A stretch of DNA of 64,000 bases, from the NCBI RefSeq assembly GCF_014650715.1, contig NZ_BMVM01000012.1:62001-126000 (forward strand). The letters run 5' to 3'. The notes beneath the pieces were generated by a model. That model made no database searches, was not told where the DNA came from, and saw only the letters and a program-made list of their open reading frames with translations. The position numbers and the translations under genes are program-made. This DNA comes from Streptomyces bluensis. GTDB lineage: Bacteria; Actinomycetota; Actinomycetes; Streptomycetales; Streptomycetaceae. Below, one piece after another: positions 9,238-19,100 of the stretch; positions within the stretch are counted from its first letter, which is position 1, and every line of letters begins with the position of its first letter.

Positions 9238-10494
9238 TCACGCGCCCAGCCGGGAACTCAACTCCGCCCGCAACGCGGCCGGATCCACCTGGTCGGCAGC
9301 CAGCAGCCGTACGACCGCACCACCGGCCCCCTCGTCGTCGCCCGCCGCCGGCTCGTCGAGCAGGGCGGACAGCAGGTGGACGGTACCGACCGTGGGCGAA
9401 CCGTGCTCCGCGGCGGTCAGCCGCGCGACCGACACGATCCGGTCGGCGGCGGCGGACAGCCAGACACTGTCACCGTCACCTTCACCGTCGCCCTTGGGAA
9501 GAGCAGCGGGCTGCCTCTCCCAGGCCGAGGAGACCAGGGAAGCCTGTCGTACGCCGTGCCGCCGCAGCAGGTCCGCAGCGGCGTTGGCGTCCGCCAGACT
9601 CGCGGGAAGCGAACGCCCGGCAACGGACAGTGCCCGGTCCAGGGCCAGTATCCCCAGCAGGAGATCCACCGGCTCCACAGCGGCCCGCCCGCACCGCACC
9701 GCTTGCCGGACGGCCTCGCCGGTCACCGCGAACACCACCGGTGAGCCGTTCACGGAGGCGGAGGCCCCGGAGGTCCACGAAGTCAGCGCACGCGTCAGGA
9801 AGTTACCGCTCTTCCCGAGCGTTCCGGCCCGGCGGAGAAGGGTGACACCGCGGGACTCCGGCTTCTCGGTCTCCGCCGGGGCGCTCGCGTCCAGTGCGTC
9901 GAGCGCGGTGGCCGCGGCGGCCGGATCAAGCCGCTCCAGCAGCAGGGCTTCCCTTGCCCTGGTGTCCGGCAGGTCCAGCAGGGCACGGGCCACATGCCGG
10001 CAGCGCACCGAGATCGTCCCCTCCGCGCGGGCCTTGCCGAGCGCGAGCAGCAGGCACGCGCGCAACGCCCCGGTCATCCCGGGCAGCACCCGGTCGCCGT
10101 CCGGGGCCGAGCGGCGTGAACCGAGACCGAAGCGCCACACTGCCTCACGCCAGGCGGCATCGACCTCCCTCTCACCGGCGCCGTCGGCGCTGTCCGCGCC
10201 GGGTGCAGGGCCCACCTCGTCGTCGCTCACCCAACCGCGGCCCGCCCGGCCGGCTATCGAGCCGCTGAGCGAGCCGGCCTTCCGCATCCCGGGGGCGATC
10301 GCCTCACCGGCGTCCGAGTCCCCCATCACGAGTTCCCCCAGCAGGGTGTCCGTCCCCACGACCGACACCTCGCGCCTCACCGCGCGGCGCAGTGTCTCCA
10401 CGAGCAGGTCCATGACGTCCTGCTCGAACTCCGTGGTCGCCCCGGCCACGGCCGTGCCGACGGCGTGGGCTCCGGTCGTCTCTCGCTGCCCCAT
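9238..10494 (-). CDS. Clp N-terminal-domain-like protein
   Basis: About 418 aa. The C-terminal 120 residues look like a Clp_N repeat (AAEHGSPTVGTVHLLSALLD), and a second weaker copy sits in the middle (VEPVDLLLGILALDRALS). No AAA+ ATPase domain follows, so this is not a full ClpC/ClpA. Homologous stand-alone Clp_N proteins in actinobacteria are thought to bind substrates or partners; function here is unknown. ATG 10494 has GGAGGGG seven bases upstream, better than the TTG one codon earlier. The 237 bp upstream to the divergent flavoprotein gene hold the promoters of both. Confidence 0.65.
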   Translation of the reverse strand: MGQRETTGAHAVGTAVAGATTEFEQDVMDLLVETLRRAVRREVSVVGTDTLLGELVMGDSDAGEAIAPGMRKAGSLSGSIAGRAGRGWVSDDEVGPAPGADSADGAGEREVDAAWREAVWRFGLGSRRSAPDGDRVLPGMTGALRACLLLALGKARAEGTISVRCRHVARALLDLPDTRAREALLLERLDPAAAATALDALDASAPAETEKPESRGVTLLRRAGTLGKSGNFLTRALTSWTSGASASVNGSPVVFAVTGEAVRQAVRCGRAAVEPVDLLLGILALDRALSVAGRSLPASLADANAAADLLRRHGVRQASLVSSAWERQPAALPKGDGEGDGDSVWLSAAADRIVSVARLTAAEHGSPTVGTVHLLSALLDEPAAGDDEGAGGAVVRLLAADQVDPAALRAELSSRLGA

Positions 10495-10731
10495 CAACGT
10501 TCCCCTCCATGCGCGGTGGCCTGTTCACCACGACGCTAGACGCACCCCGCCCGCCACCGCGTCGGCCGACCGTCCACACTCCCGGTCCGATCGGCACACC
10601 GGCCGCGCCCCGGAGAATGGCTGATCATGCCGTGGAGTACACCGGGTTCGTCCTGGTATGAAGGTCGAAGGAAGGGTGGCAGCACACCCGCGCCAACCTC
10701 CAAGGTGATGTGAAAGGTTGATATTCGGGGC

Positions 10732-11163
10732 ATGACCGCTACATCCTTCAACCCCCATGCGCTGCTCGCGAAGAGCCGGCTCGGTGTGCTGGCGACCATC
10801 AAGGCGGACGGGCGGCCGCAGCTCTCCCCCGTCCAGCCGTTCTACGACGAGTCGGCAGGCGTGATCCACGTGTCCACGAGCGCGGGCGTGGCCAAGGTGG
10901 CGAACCTGCGGCGCGACGCCCGCGCCACGCTGGAGGTGACCAGCCCCGACGGCATGTCGTGGGCCACCGCCGAGGGCATCGCCACGCTCACCGGGCCGGG
11001 CACCGACCCCCACGGGCCCGAGGTGGAGGCGCTGGTGAACTACTACCGGGTCGCCGCCGGGGAGCACCCGGACTGGGAGGAGTACCGGGCGGTGATGGTC
11101 TCCGACCGCCGGGTGCTCATCACCATGACGGTCGACCACGTCTACGGGGCCGACATCAGCTGA
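10732..11163 (+). CDS. PPOX-class (pyridoxamine-phosphate-oxidase-like) F420- or FMN-dependent protein
   Basis: 143 aa, the normal size of this split-barrel family. The motif LGVLATIKADGRPQLSPVQP at the first beta strands and the later VMVSDRRVLITMTVDHVYG are characteristic of PPOX-class F420-dependent enzymes in actinobacteria. It would act in the cytoplasm on small-molecule redox reactions; the substrate is unknown. It is transcribed away from the Clp-N-like gene and converges on the aminotransferase gene, from which a strong palindrome separates it, so it is probably not part of the PKS cluster. Confidence 0.85.
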   Translation: MTATSFNPHALLAKSRLGVLATIKADGRPQLSPVQPFYDESAGVIHVSTSAGVAKVANLRRDARATLEVTSPDGMSWATAEGIATLTGPGTDPHGPEVEALVNYYRVAAGEHPDWEEYRAVMVSDRRVLITMTVDHVYGADIS

Positions 11164-11187
11164 CGGGACGACCCCGCGTTCATGAGA

Positions 11188-11237
11188 ACGGCCGTCGGCC
11201 CCCCGGACCCAGCTGGGTCCGGGGGGCCGACGGCCGT
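11188..11237. terminator. Bidirectional terminator, 50-bp perfect palindrome
   Basis: Two 23-nt arms (11188-11210 and 11215-11237) pair perfectly around AGCT. It sits between convergent genes: the PPOX gene ends 25 bp to the left and the aminotransferase ends 11 bp to the right. There is no long T-run, as is usual in Streptomyces. It is a natural left edge for the PKS cluster. Confidence 0.9.
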
Positions 11238-11248
11238 CCCGCTTTCTC

Positions 11249-12886
11249 TCAGGCCCGCGCGTGCAGCAACGTCTCGCCGTCCTGCTTCCTCAGGACCGCG
11301 ATCAGGTCACGCAGGCCCTTGTCGGCCAGGGCGATCTCGTCGTCCGTGAGGTACACGGACGGCTCGAAGCGCAGGGTGTTCGTGGCGCTCGCGGTGGGGA
11401 AGATGCGGATCGCGTGGACGCGCAGCAGGTAACCGGCGAAGAGATAGCCGAGGAGGCCCGCCTGCGCCTGGTCGCGGATGATCTGCGAGCCGGACTCGGA
11501 CTGGTCGTGGAACTCCAGGCCGATCATCAGGCCCTTGCCGCGGACGTCCTTGACGATGTCGCCGAACTCCTCCCTCAACCGGCCCAGCATCGCGAGGAGT
11601 TGGTCGCCGCGCTCGGTGGCCAGCCGGTACGCCCCGCCGTCGTCGGCCTCCAGCAGGTCCACGGTGCGGCCGGCGATGAGGGTGGAGAAGCTGTCCTTGG
11701 CGTAGGTGGAGCTGTGGACGAGTTCGAAGTCGGTGCGGTAGCGGGAGCCCCGGATCAGAGTGAGCGCGGCCTTGGCGATGCCGCCGCCGAGGCTCTTGGC
11801 GAGGGTGTAGTAGTCGCCCTGGAGGCCGAGGTGCGAGCTGGCGAAGAACGCGCCGGAGCGGCCCATGCCGCTCTGCACCTCGTCCACGATGATCGGGCAG
11901 TCGATCGTGGCGCAGACCTCCTGGACCCGGCGTACGGCGGCCCGGTCGAGGACCCGGATGCCGGCCTCGCCCTGGATGGGTTCGAGGATGAAGGCGCAGA
12001 TGACGGGCAGTTCCCGTTCAGTCAGGCGGACGACGCCGTCCTCGACGGTGAGGTCCAGGACCGTCCTGCGCTCCTCCGCCACGGTCTTCTCCAGCGCGTC
12101 CGGCTGGTCGAGCGGCACGAAGCGGCACTGGGCGGCCAGGGCGGTGAACGGGGTGCGGTAGCCGACGTTGTGGGTGAGCTGGACGCTGCCGACCAGCTTG
12201 CCGTGGAAGGAGCCCTCCGGGGCCAGGAACACCGGACGGGCGGACACACGCTTGCTGTTGGCGGCCCGGACCGCGTCGAGCAGGCCGTCGATGTCGCCGG
12301 CGTCCCCGGGCGCGGCGTCGGGGCCGAGGAGGTCGGCGGCGCCGTCGGTGGCGATGCGGGCGCCGGACCGTACCGCCTCGCGGGCCTCGTCGAGGTGAGC
12401 CTCGATCTCCGCCGTCAACTCGGCCAGCTTCATCACCCGGTCGAGCTCGGCGTGCTTGACCGCCACCTCGACGGCCTCGGCGCCGCTGTTGGCGAAGACC
12501 GCCGAATAATGCTCGTCGGTGCCGAACTCCCGCTGGAGGATGCCGTTGATCTTCCAGGCGAGGTCGTTGGCATACGGGTGCCGGGAGAACTGGGCGTGGA
12601 TCGGGGTCCCCTGGTCGAGCAGCGACGTGGCGTAGGCCACGATCTCCGGGTTGTTGTGCCCGAGTATCGCCGAGCCGTAGCCCCCCACCAGGTCGAGGAC
12701 GGGGACGTCCGTGCCCTGGTCGTCACGGTAGAAGAGGGTGTTTCCCTGGGAGCGGATGTATTCGACGCCGAGTCCGAGTGAGGACAGCCATCCGGCAAGG
12801 TGCGGTTCCGCCAGTTCGAGTTTCTCGACCACCGGGTTTTCCTCTCCGATTTTTTCTGCCCGACCGATTTCGGCAGACCCTAACAT
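11249..12886 (-). CDS. PLP-dependent class III (omega) aminotransferase of the PKS cluster
   Basis: 545 aa. Class III signatures are present: GHNNPEI, the PLP-phosphate region NSGAEAVEVAVKHA, DEVQSGMGRSGAFFA, and the Schiff-base Lys364 in TLAKSLGGG. A helical insert of about 70 residues (roughly 150-220) separates the small and large domain motifs. In R-terminated PKS pathways such enzymes aminate the released polyketide aldehyde to a primary amine that cyclises on a downstream ketone; that role is inferred from the R domain of PKS3. It is divergent from PKS1. ATG 12886 has GGGAG six bases upstream and is followed directly by a TTA codon; GTG at 12832 with GGAGAGG before it is a plausible alternative start that would put the TTA in the leader. 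Confidence 0.9.
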   Translation of the reverse strand: MLGSAEIGRAEKIGEENPVVEKLELAEPHLAGWLSSLGLGVEYIRSQGNTLFYRDDQGTDVPVLDLVGGYGSAILGHNNPEIVAYATSLLDQGTPIHAQFSRHPYANDLAWKINGILQREFGTDEHYSAVFANSGAEAVEVAVKHAELDRVMKLAELTAEIEAHLDEAREAVRSGARIATDGAADLLGPDAAPGDAGDIDGLLDAVRAANSKRVSARPVFLAPEGSFHGKLVGSVQLTHNVGYRTPFTALAAQCRFVPLDQPDALEKTVAEERRTVLDLTVEDGVVRLTERELPVICAFILEPIQGEAGIRVLDRAAVRRVQEVCATIDCPIIVDEVQSGMGRSGAFFASSHLGLQGDYYTLAKSLGGGIAKAALTLIRGSRYRTDFELVHSSTYAKDSFSTLIAGRTVDLLEADDGGAYRLATERGDQLLAMLGRLREEFGDIVKDVRGKGLMIGLEFHDQSESGSQIIRDQAQAGLLGYLFAGYLLRVHAIRIFPTASATNTLRFEPSVYLTDDEIALADKGLRDLIAVLRKQDGETLLHARA

Positions 12887-12911
12887 TCACATCTCCCACC
12901 TACTGGTTCTG

Positions 12912-13089
12912 CCGTAATGAGCCGGTAACGTCCCGCTCTCCGGTAAGTCTCGGGAACATCTCCGGTAATGGAACGTCCTCGTGGCGCGCTCATTCCGTGG
13001 CGAACGGCACGTTACCGGGGCGGGACTGAATTTTGGGCCGGGTCGAAAAAACTCCGGATACGCTCGCCGGGAGCGCATGGTCGTTACCC
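12912..13089. promoter_or_regulatory. Divergent promoter region with CGGTAA-type heptamers (candidate SARP operator)
   Basis: The 241-bp gap between the aminotransferase and PKS1 is less GC-rich than its surroundings. It carries CCGTAAT (12912), CGGTAAC (12923), CGGTAAG (12941), CGGGAAC (12951) and CGGTAAT (12963) on the plus strand, and GTTACCG (13011) and GTTACCC (13083) on the other. Spacings of 10, 11, 12 and 18 bp partly fit the direct heptamer repeats that SARP regulators bind; PimR sites, for example, are CGGCAAG-like. The cluster encodes a PimR-like SARP. Binding is inferred, not shown. Confidence 0.55.
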
Positions 13090-13127
13090 GAGGTGATTTC
13101 CAGTAATGGAAGGGCAGCCGAGCGAAA

Positions 13128-16100
13128 ATGACGAGTGAGCGACACTCCGCAGCAATCGACCCACTGGATCGGCAGGAACCGATCGCCGTCGTCGGACTGT
13201 CCTGTCGGCTGCCCGGCGCCGCCGGTCCCGAGGAGTTCTGGAAGCTGTTGCGCGAGGGCCGGGACGCCGTCACGCGGATGCCCGAGCACCGGTGGGAGCC
13301 GATCTCGGCGGACGCCCGCAGCGAGATACGCCGGGGCGGGTTCCTGGACGCCGTCGAGGAGTTCGACGCCGCCTTCTTCGGGATCTCGCCCCGCGAGGCC
13401 GTCGTCATGGACCCGCAGCAACGGCTGCTGCTGGAGATCACCTGGGAGGCGCTGGAGGACGCGGGGATCGTCGCGGCGAGCCTCGACGGCAGCCCCACGG
13501 CCGTGTTCGTCGGCACCGCCCGCGAGGACTACACGAGCCTGCTCTACCGGCAGGGCTCCGCCGCCATCACCCAGCACACCGTCGCCGGCACCCACCGCGG
13601 CATCATCGCCAACCGGGTCTCGTACGCCCTCGGCCTGAACGGGCCGAGCCTCACCGTCGACACCTCCCAGTCGTCCTCGCTGGTCGCCGTGCACCTCGCG
13701 TGCGAGAGCCTGCGCGCCCAGGAGGCGGAACTGGCGCTCGCGGCGGGCGTCAACCTCAACCTCCTCGCCGAAGGGGTGGTGGGCGCCGAGCGGTTCGGCG
13801 GGCTGTCCCCGGACGGGCGCTGCTTCACCTTCGACGCCCGGGCGAACGGCTATGTGCGCGGCGAGGGCGCCGGCATGGTCGTGCTCAAACCGCTGCGACG
13901 GGCACTGGCCGACGGCGACCGGGTGCACGGCGTGATCCTCGGCAGCGCGGTCAACAACGACGGCGCCACGCCCGGCCTCACCGTGCCCAGCGCCGCCGCA
14001 CAGGAGAAGGTGGTCCGGCTCGCCCAGCGGCGGGCGGGGGTCGTGCCGGACGCCGTCCAGTACGTCGAGTTGCACGGCACCGGAACCCCGGTCGGCGACC
14101 CGATCGAGGCCACCGCGCTCGGAGCGGCGGTCGGTGCGCTCAAGGCACCCGGTGACCCGCTGCGGGTGGGCTCGGTGAAGACGAACATCGGGCACCTCGA
14201 AGGGGCCGCCGGCATCGCCGGGCTCATCAAGACGGTCCTCTCCGTCCGCCACCGTATGCTCCCGCCGAGCCTCAACTTCCGTACGCCCAACCCCGAGATC
14301 CCCCTCGGCACGCTCAACCTGTCGGTCAACGACCGGCTGGGCGAGTGGCCGCACCCCGAGCGCCCTCTGCTCGCCGGCGTGAGCTCCTTCGGCATGGGCG
14401 GCACCAACTGCCATGTGATCGTGGGTGAGGCGCCCGGCGGGCCGGAACCCGAGACCGCCCCGCGCACCCGCCCCGCCGACGCCGTGCTGCCCGTCGTGGT
14501 CTCCGGGCGGGGTACGGACGCGCTGCGCGCCCAGGCCCGGCGGCTCGCCGAGTTCGTCGAGAGCCACGCTGACGCCGAGCCCGCCTCCGTCGGCCGGTCG
14601 TCGGTCTTCACCCGGTCACGGCTCGGACACCGGGGTGTCGTGCTGGCCGCCGACCGGGACGAACTGGCCGCCGGGCTCCACGCGTTGGCGTCGGGGCTGC
14701 CCGCCGCCGGGGTGGTGACGGGAGCCGAGGCGACGGGCCGGCTGGCCATGGTCTTCACCGGGCAGGGTGCCCAGCGGATCGGAATGGGCACCGAACTCCA
14801 CGCCGCCTTCCCGGCGTTCGCGGCCGCCTTCGACACCGTGTGCGCCCACCTCGACCCGCTGCTGGAGCGGCCGCTGCGCGAGGTCGTCGCCACCGGCGAG
14901 GGACTCGACGAGACCCGGTACACCCAGCCCGCGCTGTTCGCCGTCGAGGTCGCGCTGTTCCGGCTGTTCGAGTCGTGGGGCGTACGGCCCGGCCTCCTCG
15001 CCGGGCACTCGATCGGTGAGGTCGCCGCCGCCCACGTCGCCGGGGTCCTCTCGCTCGCCGACGCCTGCGCGCTGGTCGCCGCCCGGGGCCGGCTGATGCA
15101 GGAACTGCCCGCCGCGGGCGCCATGGTCGCCGTACAGGCCGCCGAGGACGAGGTGCTGCCGCTGCTGGCGGGCCGGGAGGGCGAGGTGGCAGTCGCCGCC
15201 GTCAACGGCCCCGCGGCCCTCGTGCTCTCCGGGGACACGGACGCGGTGCTGGAGATCGCCACCGTCCTGAAGGACCGGGGACACAAGACCAAGCGGTTGA
15301 CGGTGAGCCACGCCTTCCACTCGCCGCACATGGACGGGATGCTCGACGAGTTCCGCCGGGTGGTCACCGGACTGGCCTTCCACCAGCCCCGTATCCCCGT
15401 CGTCTCCACGGTGACGGGCGAGATCGCGGCGCCCGGGTTGCTCACCTCCCCCGAGTACTGGGTCGAGCAGGTCCGCCGGCCGGTGCGGTTCATGCGGGCC
15501 GCGCGGACCCTGGAGGCGGAGGGCGTACGCACCGTCCTCGAACTGGGGCCCGACGGCGTCTGCTCGGCGATGGTGGCCGAGAGCGTGCTCGACAAGGACT
15601 CCGTCGCCGCCGAACCGGCGCTGCGCTCGGGGCGGCCCGAGGAGCGGACGGCCTGGGCGGCGCTGGCGCGGGCGTTCGTCCGCGGTGCGGCGGTGGACTG
15701 GGAGGCCGTGTTCGAGGGGGCCGGGGGGCGCCGGATCGATCTGCCGACGTACGCGTTCCAGCGGGAGCGGTACTGGGTGACGGACCTGGCCCGCGCGGCG
15801 GATGCCGCGGCCGGCGGTCCCTCCGTGCCCGCGCTCGGGCCCGGAGCCTTGCCCGCCGCCGTACGGCCGAAGCGCGCCGTCGTGTCCGGGGCGGCGGATG
15901 AGCGGGCGGCGGTCGAGCTGGTGAGCTCGCATGTCGCCGCCGTCCTGGGGTACGCCGCCGGGCGGGCCGTCGAGATGGACGTGCCGTTCCGGGACCTCGG
16001 GTTCAGCTCCCTGATGACCGTGGAGCTGCGCGAGAACCTCGCCGGGGCGACCGGGCTGCGGCTGCCGACGGGGCTGGTGTTCGACCATCCGACCCCCAGG

Positions 16101-19100
16101 GCGCTGGCGGAGTTCGTCGCGGCCGAGCTGGCGGGGGCGGACCCGGGCGGGGCCGGTGAGGTGCTGCCGGGGGCGGTGGCCGGGGCCGGTCCGGGCTCGG
16201 GTGGGCAGGACGCGTACGACGAGCCGATAGCGATCGTCGGCATGGCCTGCCGCTACCCCGGCGGCATCGCCTCGCCCGAGGATCTGTGGCGGCTGGTGGC
16301 CGAGGGCGGCGACGCGATCTCCGCGTTCCCGACCGACCGTGGCTGGGCCGAGGACCTCTACGACCAGGACCACGAGCGGTCCGGCAAGAGCTATGTCCGC
16401 GAGGGCGGGTTCCTGCACGACGCGGGCCGGTTCGACGCGTCCTTCTTCGGGATCTCCCCGCGCGAGGCGCAGGCCATGGACCCGCAGCAGCGGCTGCTGC
16501 TGGAGACCGCCTGGGAGGCGCTGGAGCGGGCCGGACTGGTCCCGCCGGCGCTGCGCGGCAGCCGTACCGGGGTCTTCGTCGGCGCGACGGCCGGGGACTA
16601 CGGGCCCCGGATGCACGACGCGCCCGAGGGTGTCGAGGGGCATCTGCTGACCGGCGGCGCGGCGAGCGTGATGTCCGGGCGGATCGCCTACCAGTTCGGG
16701 TTCGTGGGGCCCGCGGTGACCGTGGACACGGCGTGCTCGTCGTCGCTGGTCGCGCTGCATCTGGCGGTGCAGTCACTGCGGCGCGGCGAGTCGAGTCTCG
16801 CCGTCGCGGGCGGGGTGACGGTGATGTCGACGCCTGGCATGTTCCTGGAGTTCTCGCGGCAGCACGGGCTGGCGGCGGACGCGCGCTGCAAGGCGTTCGC
16901 GGCGGCGGCCGACGGGACCGCGTGGGCGGAGGGCGTGGGCCTGCTGGTCGTGGAGCGGCTCTCCGACGCGCGCCGCAACGGCCACCGGGTCCTCGCGGTG
17001 GTGCGGGGCTCGGCCGTCAACTCCGACGGCGCGTCCAACGGGCTGAGCGCCCCGAACGGGCTGTCGCAGCAGCGGGTGATCCGGCAGGCGCTCGTCGACG
17101 CCGGGCTCGGCGCGGCCGACGTCGACGTCATGGAGGCGCACGGCACGGGCACCGCGCTGGGCGACCCCATCGAGGCGGAGGCCGTCCTCGCCACGTACGG
17201 GCGGGACCGGGAGGGCCGGGAGCCGGTGCTGCTCGGTTCGCTGAAGACCAACATCGGGCACGCGCAGGCCGCAGCCGGGGTCGGCGGCGTCATCAAGGTG
17301 GTCCAGGCGATGCGGCACGGCGTCGTACCGGCCACGCTGCACGTCGACGAGCCGACCCCGCACGTCGACTGGACGTCCGGCGCGGCCGAACTGGTCCGCG
17401 AGCGACGGCAGTGGCCGCACACCGCCGCACCCCGACGAGCCGCCGTGTCGTCCTTCGGGATCAGCGGCACGAACGCCCATGTGATCGTGGAACAGGGGGA
17501 CGTGGCGGAGCCGGCCGGGGCGGACACGGCGGCCGTGGCGCCGCTGGGACCGCCCCCGGCGACCGGCGCGGACGCGATCCCCTCGGCCGGCACAGCCGCG
17601 GCATCCCCCGCCCCTCGTGTCCCCTGGGTCCTCTCCGCCCCCACCGAGGACGGCCTGCGCGCGCAGGCCGGGCGGTTGCGGGAGTTCGTGGGAGGTGCGG
17701 GCGGGGTGCGCGTCGGGGACGTCGGGCTGGCGCTGGCGACCACGCGGACGGCGTTCCGGCGGCGCGCCGTGGTGCTGGGCTCGGACCTCGGCGAGCTGCT
17801 GGCCGGGCTGGACGCGGTCGTCGACGGGGCGGGAGCGCCGAACGTCGTGCGCGGCACCGTCGGCGAGACGGGGCGGACGGCGTTGCTGTTCACCGGGCAG
17901 GGCGCCCAACGCCTCGGGATGGGCCGGGAGTTGTACGAGGCGTTCCCGGTGTTCGCCGAGGCGCTGGACGCGGTGTGCGCGGCGCTCGACCCGCATCTGG
18001 AGCGGCCGCTGCGCGAGGTGCTGTTCGCCGAGGAGGGCAGTGCGGCCGCGGAGCTGCTGCACCGCACGCGGTACACCCAGCCCGCGCTGTTCGCCGTGGA
18101 GGTGGCCCTCTTCCGGCTGCTGGTCGAGCGGGACGGGATCGTGCCCGAGCTGCTCGCCGGGCACTCGATCGGCGAGCTCGCGGCGGCCCATGTCGCCGGC
18201 GTGCTGTCGCTCGACGACGCGGCCACGCTGGTCGCGGCCCGGGGCCGGCTGATGCAGGCGGCCCGCTCGGACGGGGCGATGATCGCGATCCAGGCCGACC
18301 CGGGAGAGGTCGCCGAGTCGATCGCCGGGCACGCCGACGCCGTCTCCCTCGCCGCCGTCAACGGGCCCCGTTCCGTGGTCCTCGCGGGCGACGAGCCGGT
18401 GGTCACCCGGATCGCGCAGGAGTGGCGCGAGCGCGGCAGCCGCACGCGCCGGCTCCAGGTGAGCCACGCCTTCCACTCACCGCACATGGACGGCATCCTC
18501 GACGAGTTCCGCGAGGTGGCCCGGTCCCTGACCTTCCACCCGCCCACGATCCCCGTCGTCTCCACGGTCACCGGGGAACCCGCCGGGCCCGAGCTGCTGT
18601 GCTCCCCCGGCTACTGGGCCGACCAGATCCGTGCCACCGTCCGCTTCCACGACGCCGTACGGTCGCTGCGGGCGCTCGGGGCCGGGCTGTTCGTGGAGGT
18701 GGGCCCGGACGCCGTCCTCACCGGCATGGCGCGGGAGGCGTTCGCCGAGGACGACGACGACGGCGGCTCCGTGACGAGCGTCGCGCTCTCGCGGGCCGGG
18801 CGGCCGGAGGCGGACACGTACACGACCGCCCTCGCCCACCTCCACGCGTCCGGCGGCGAGGTCGACCTGACCGCGTCCTTCCCCGGCGCCGCCCGGATCG
18901 ACCTGCCCACGTACGCCTTCCGGGGCGACCACTTCTGGCTGGCCCCCGGCGCCCGCTCCGACGCGCGCGGGCTCGGGCTGGACCCGGCCGGTCACCCGCT
19001 GCTCGGCGCGGCGGTGGAGATGGCCGGCGGCGAGGACCTCGTCCTCACCGGCCGGCTGTCGCCGCGTACGCACCCATGGCTGGCGGACCACGCCGTGGCG

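Noticed and set aside
10732..11163. PPOX-family gene as a member of the PKS cluster
   Set aside because: It is convergent to the aminotransferase and separated from it by a strong bidirectional terminator, and such genes are common in Streptomyces core regions.
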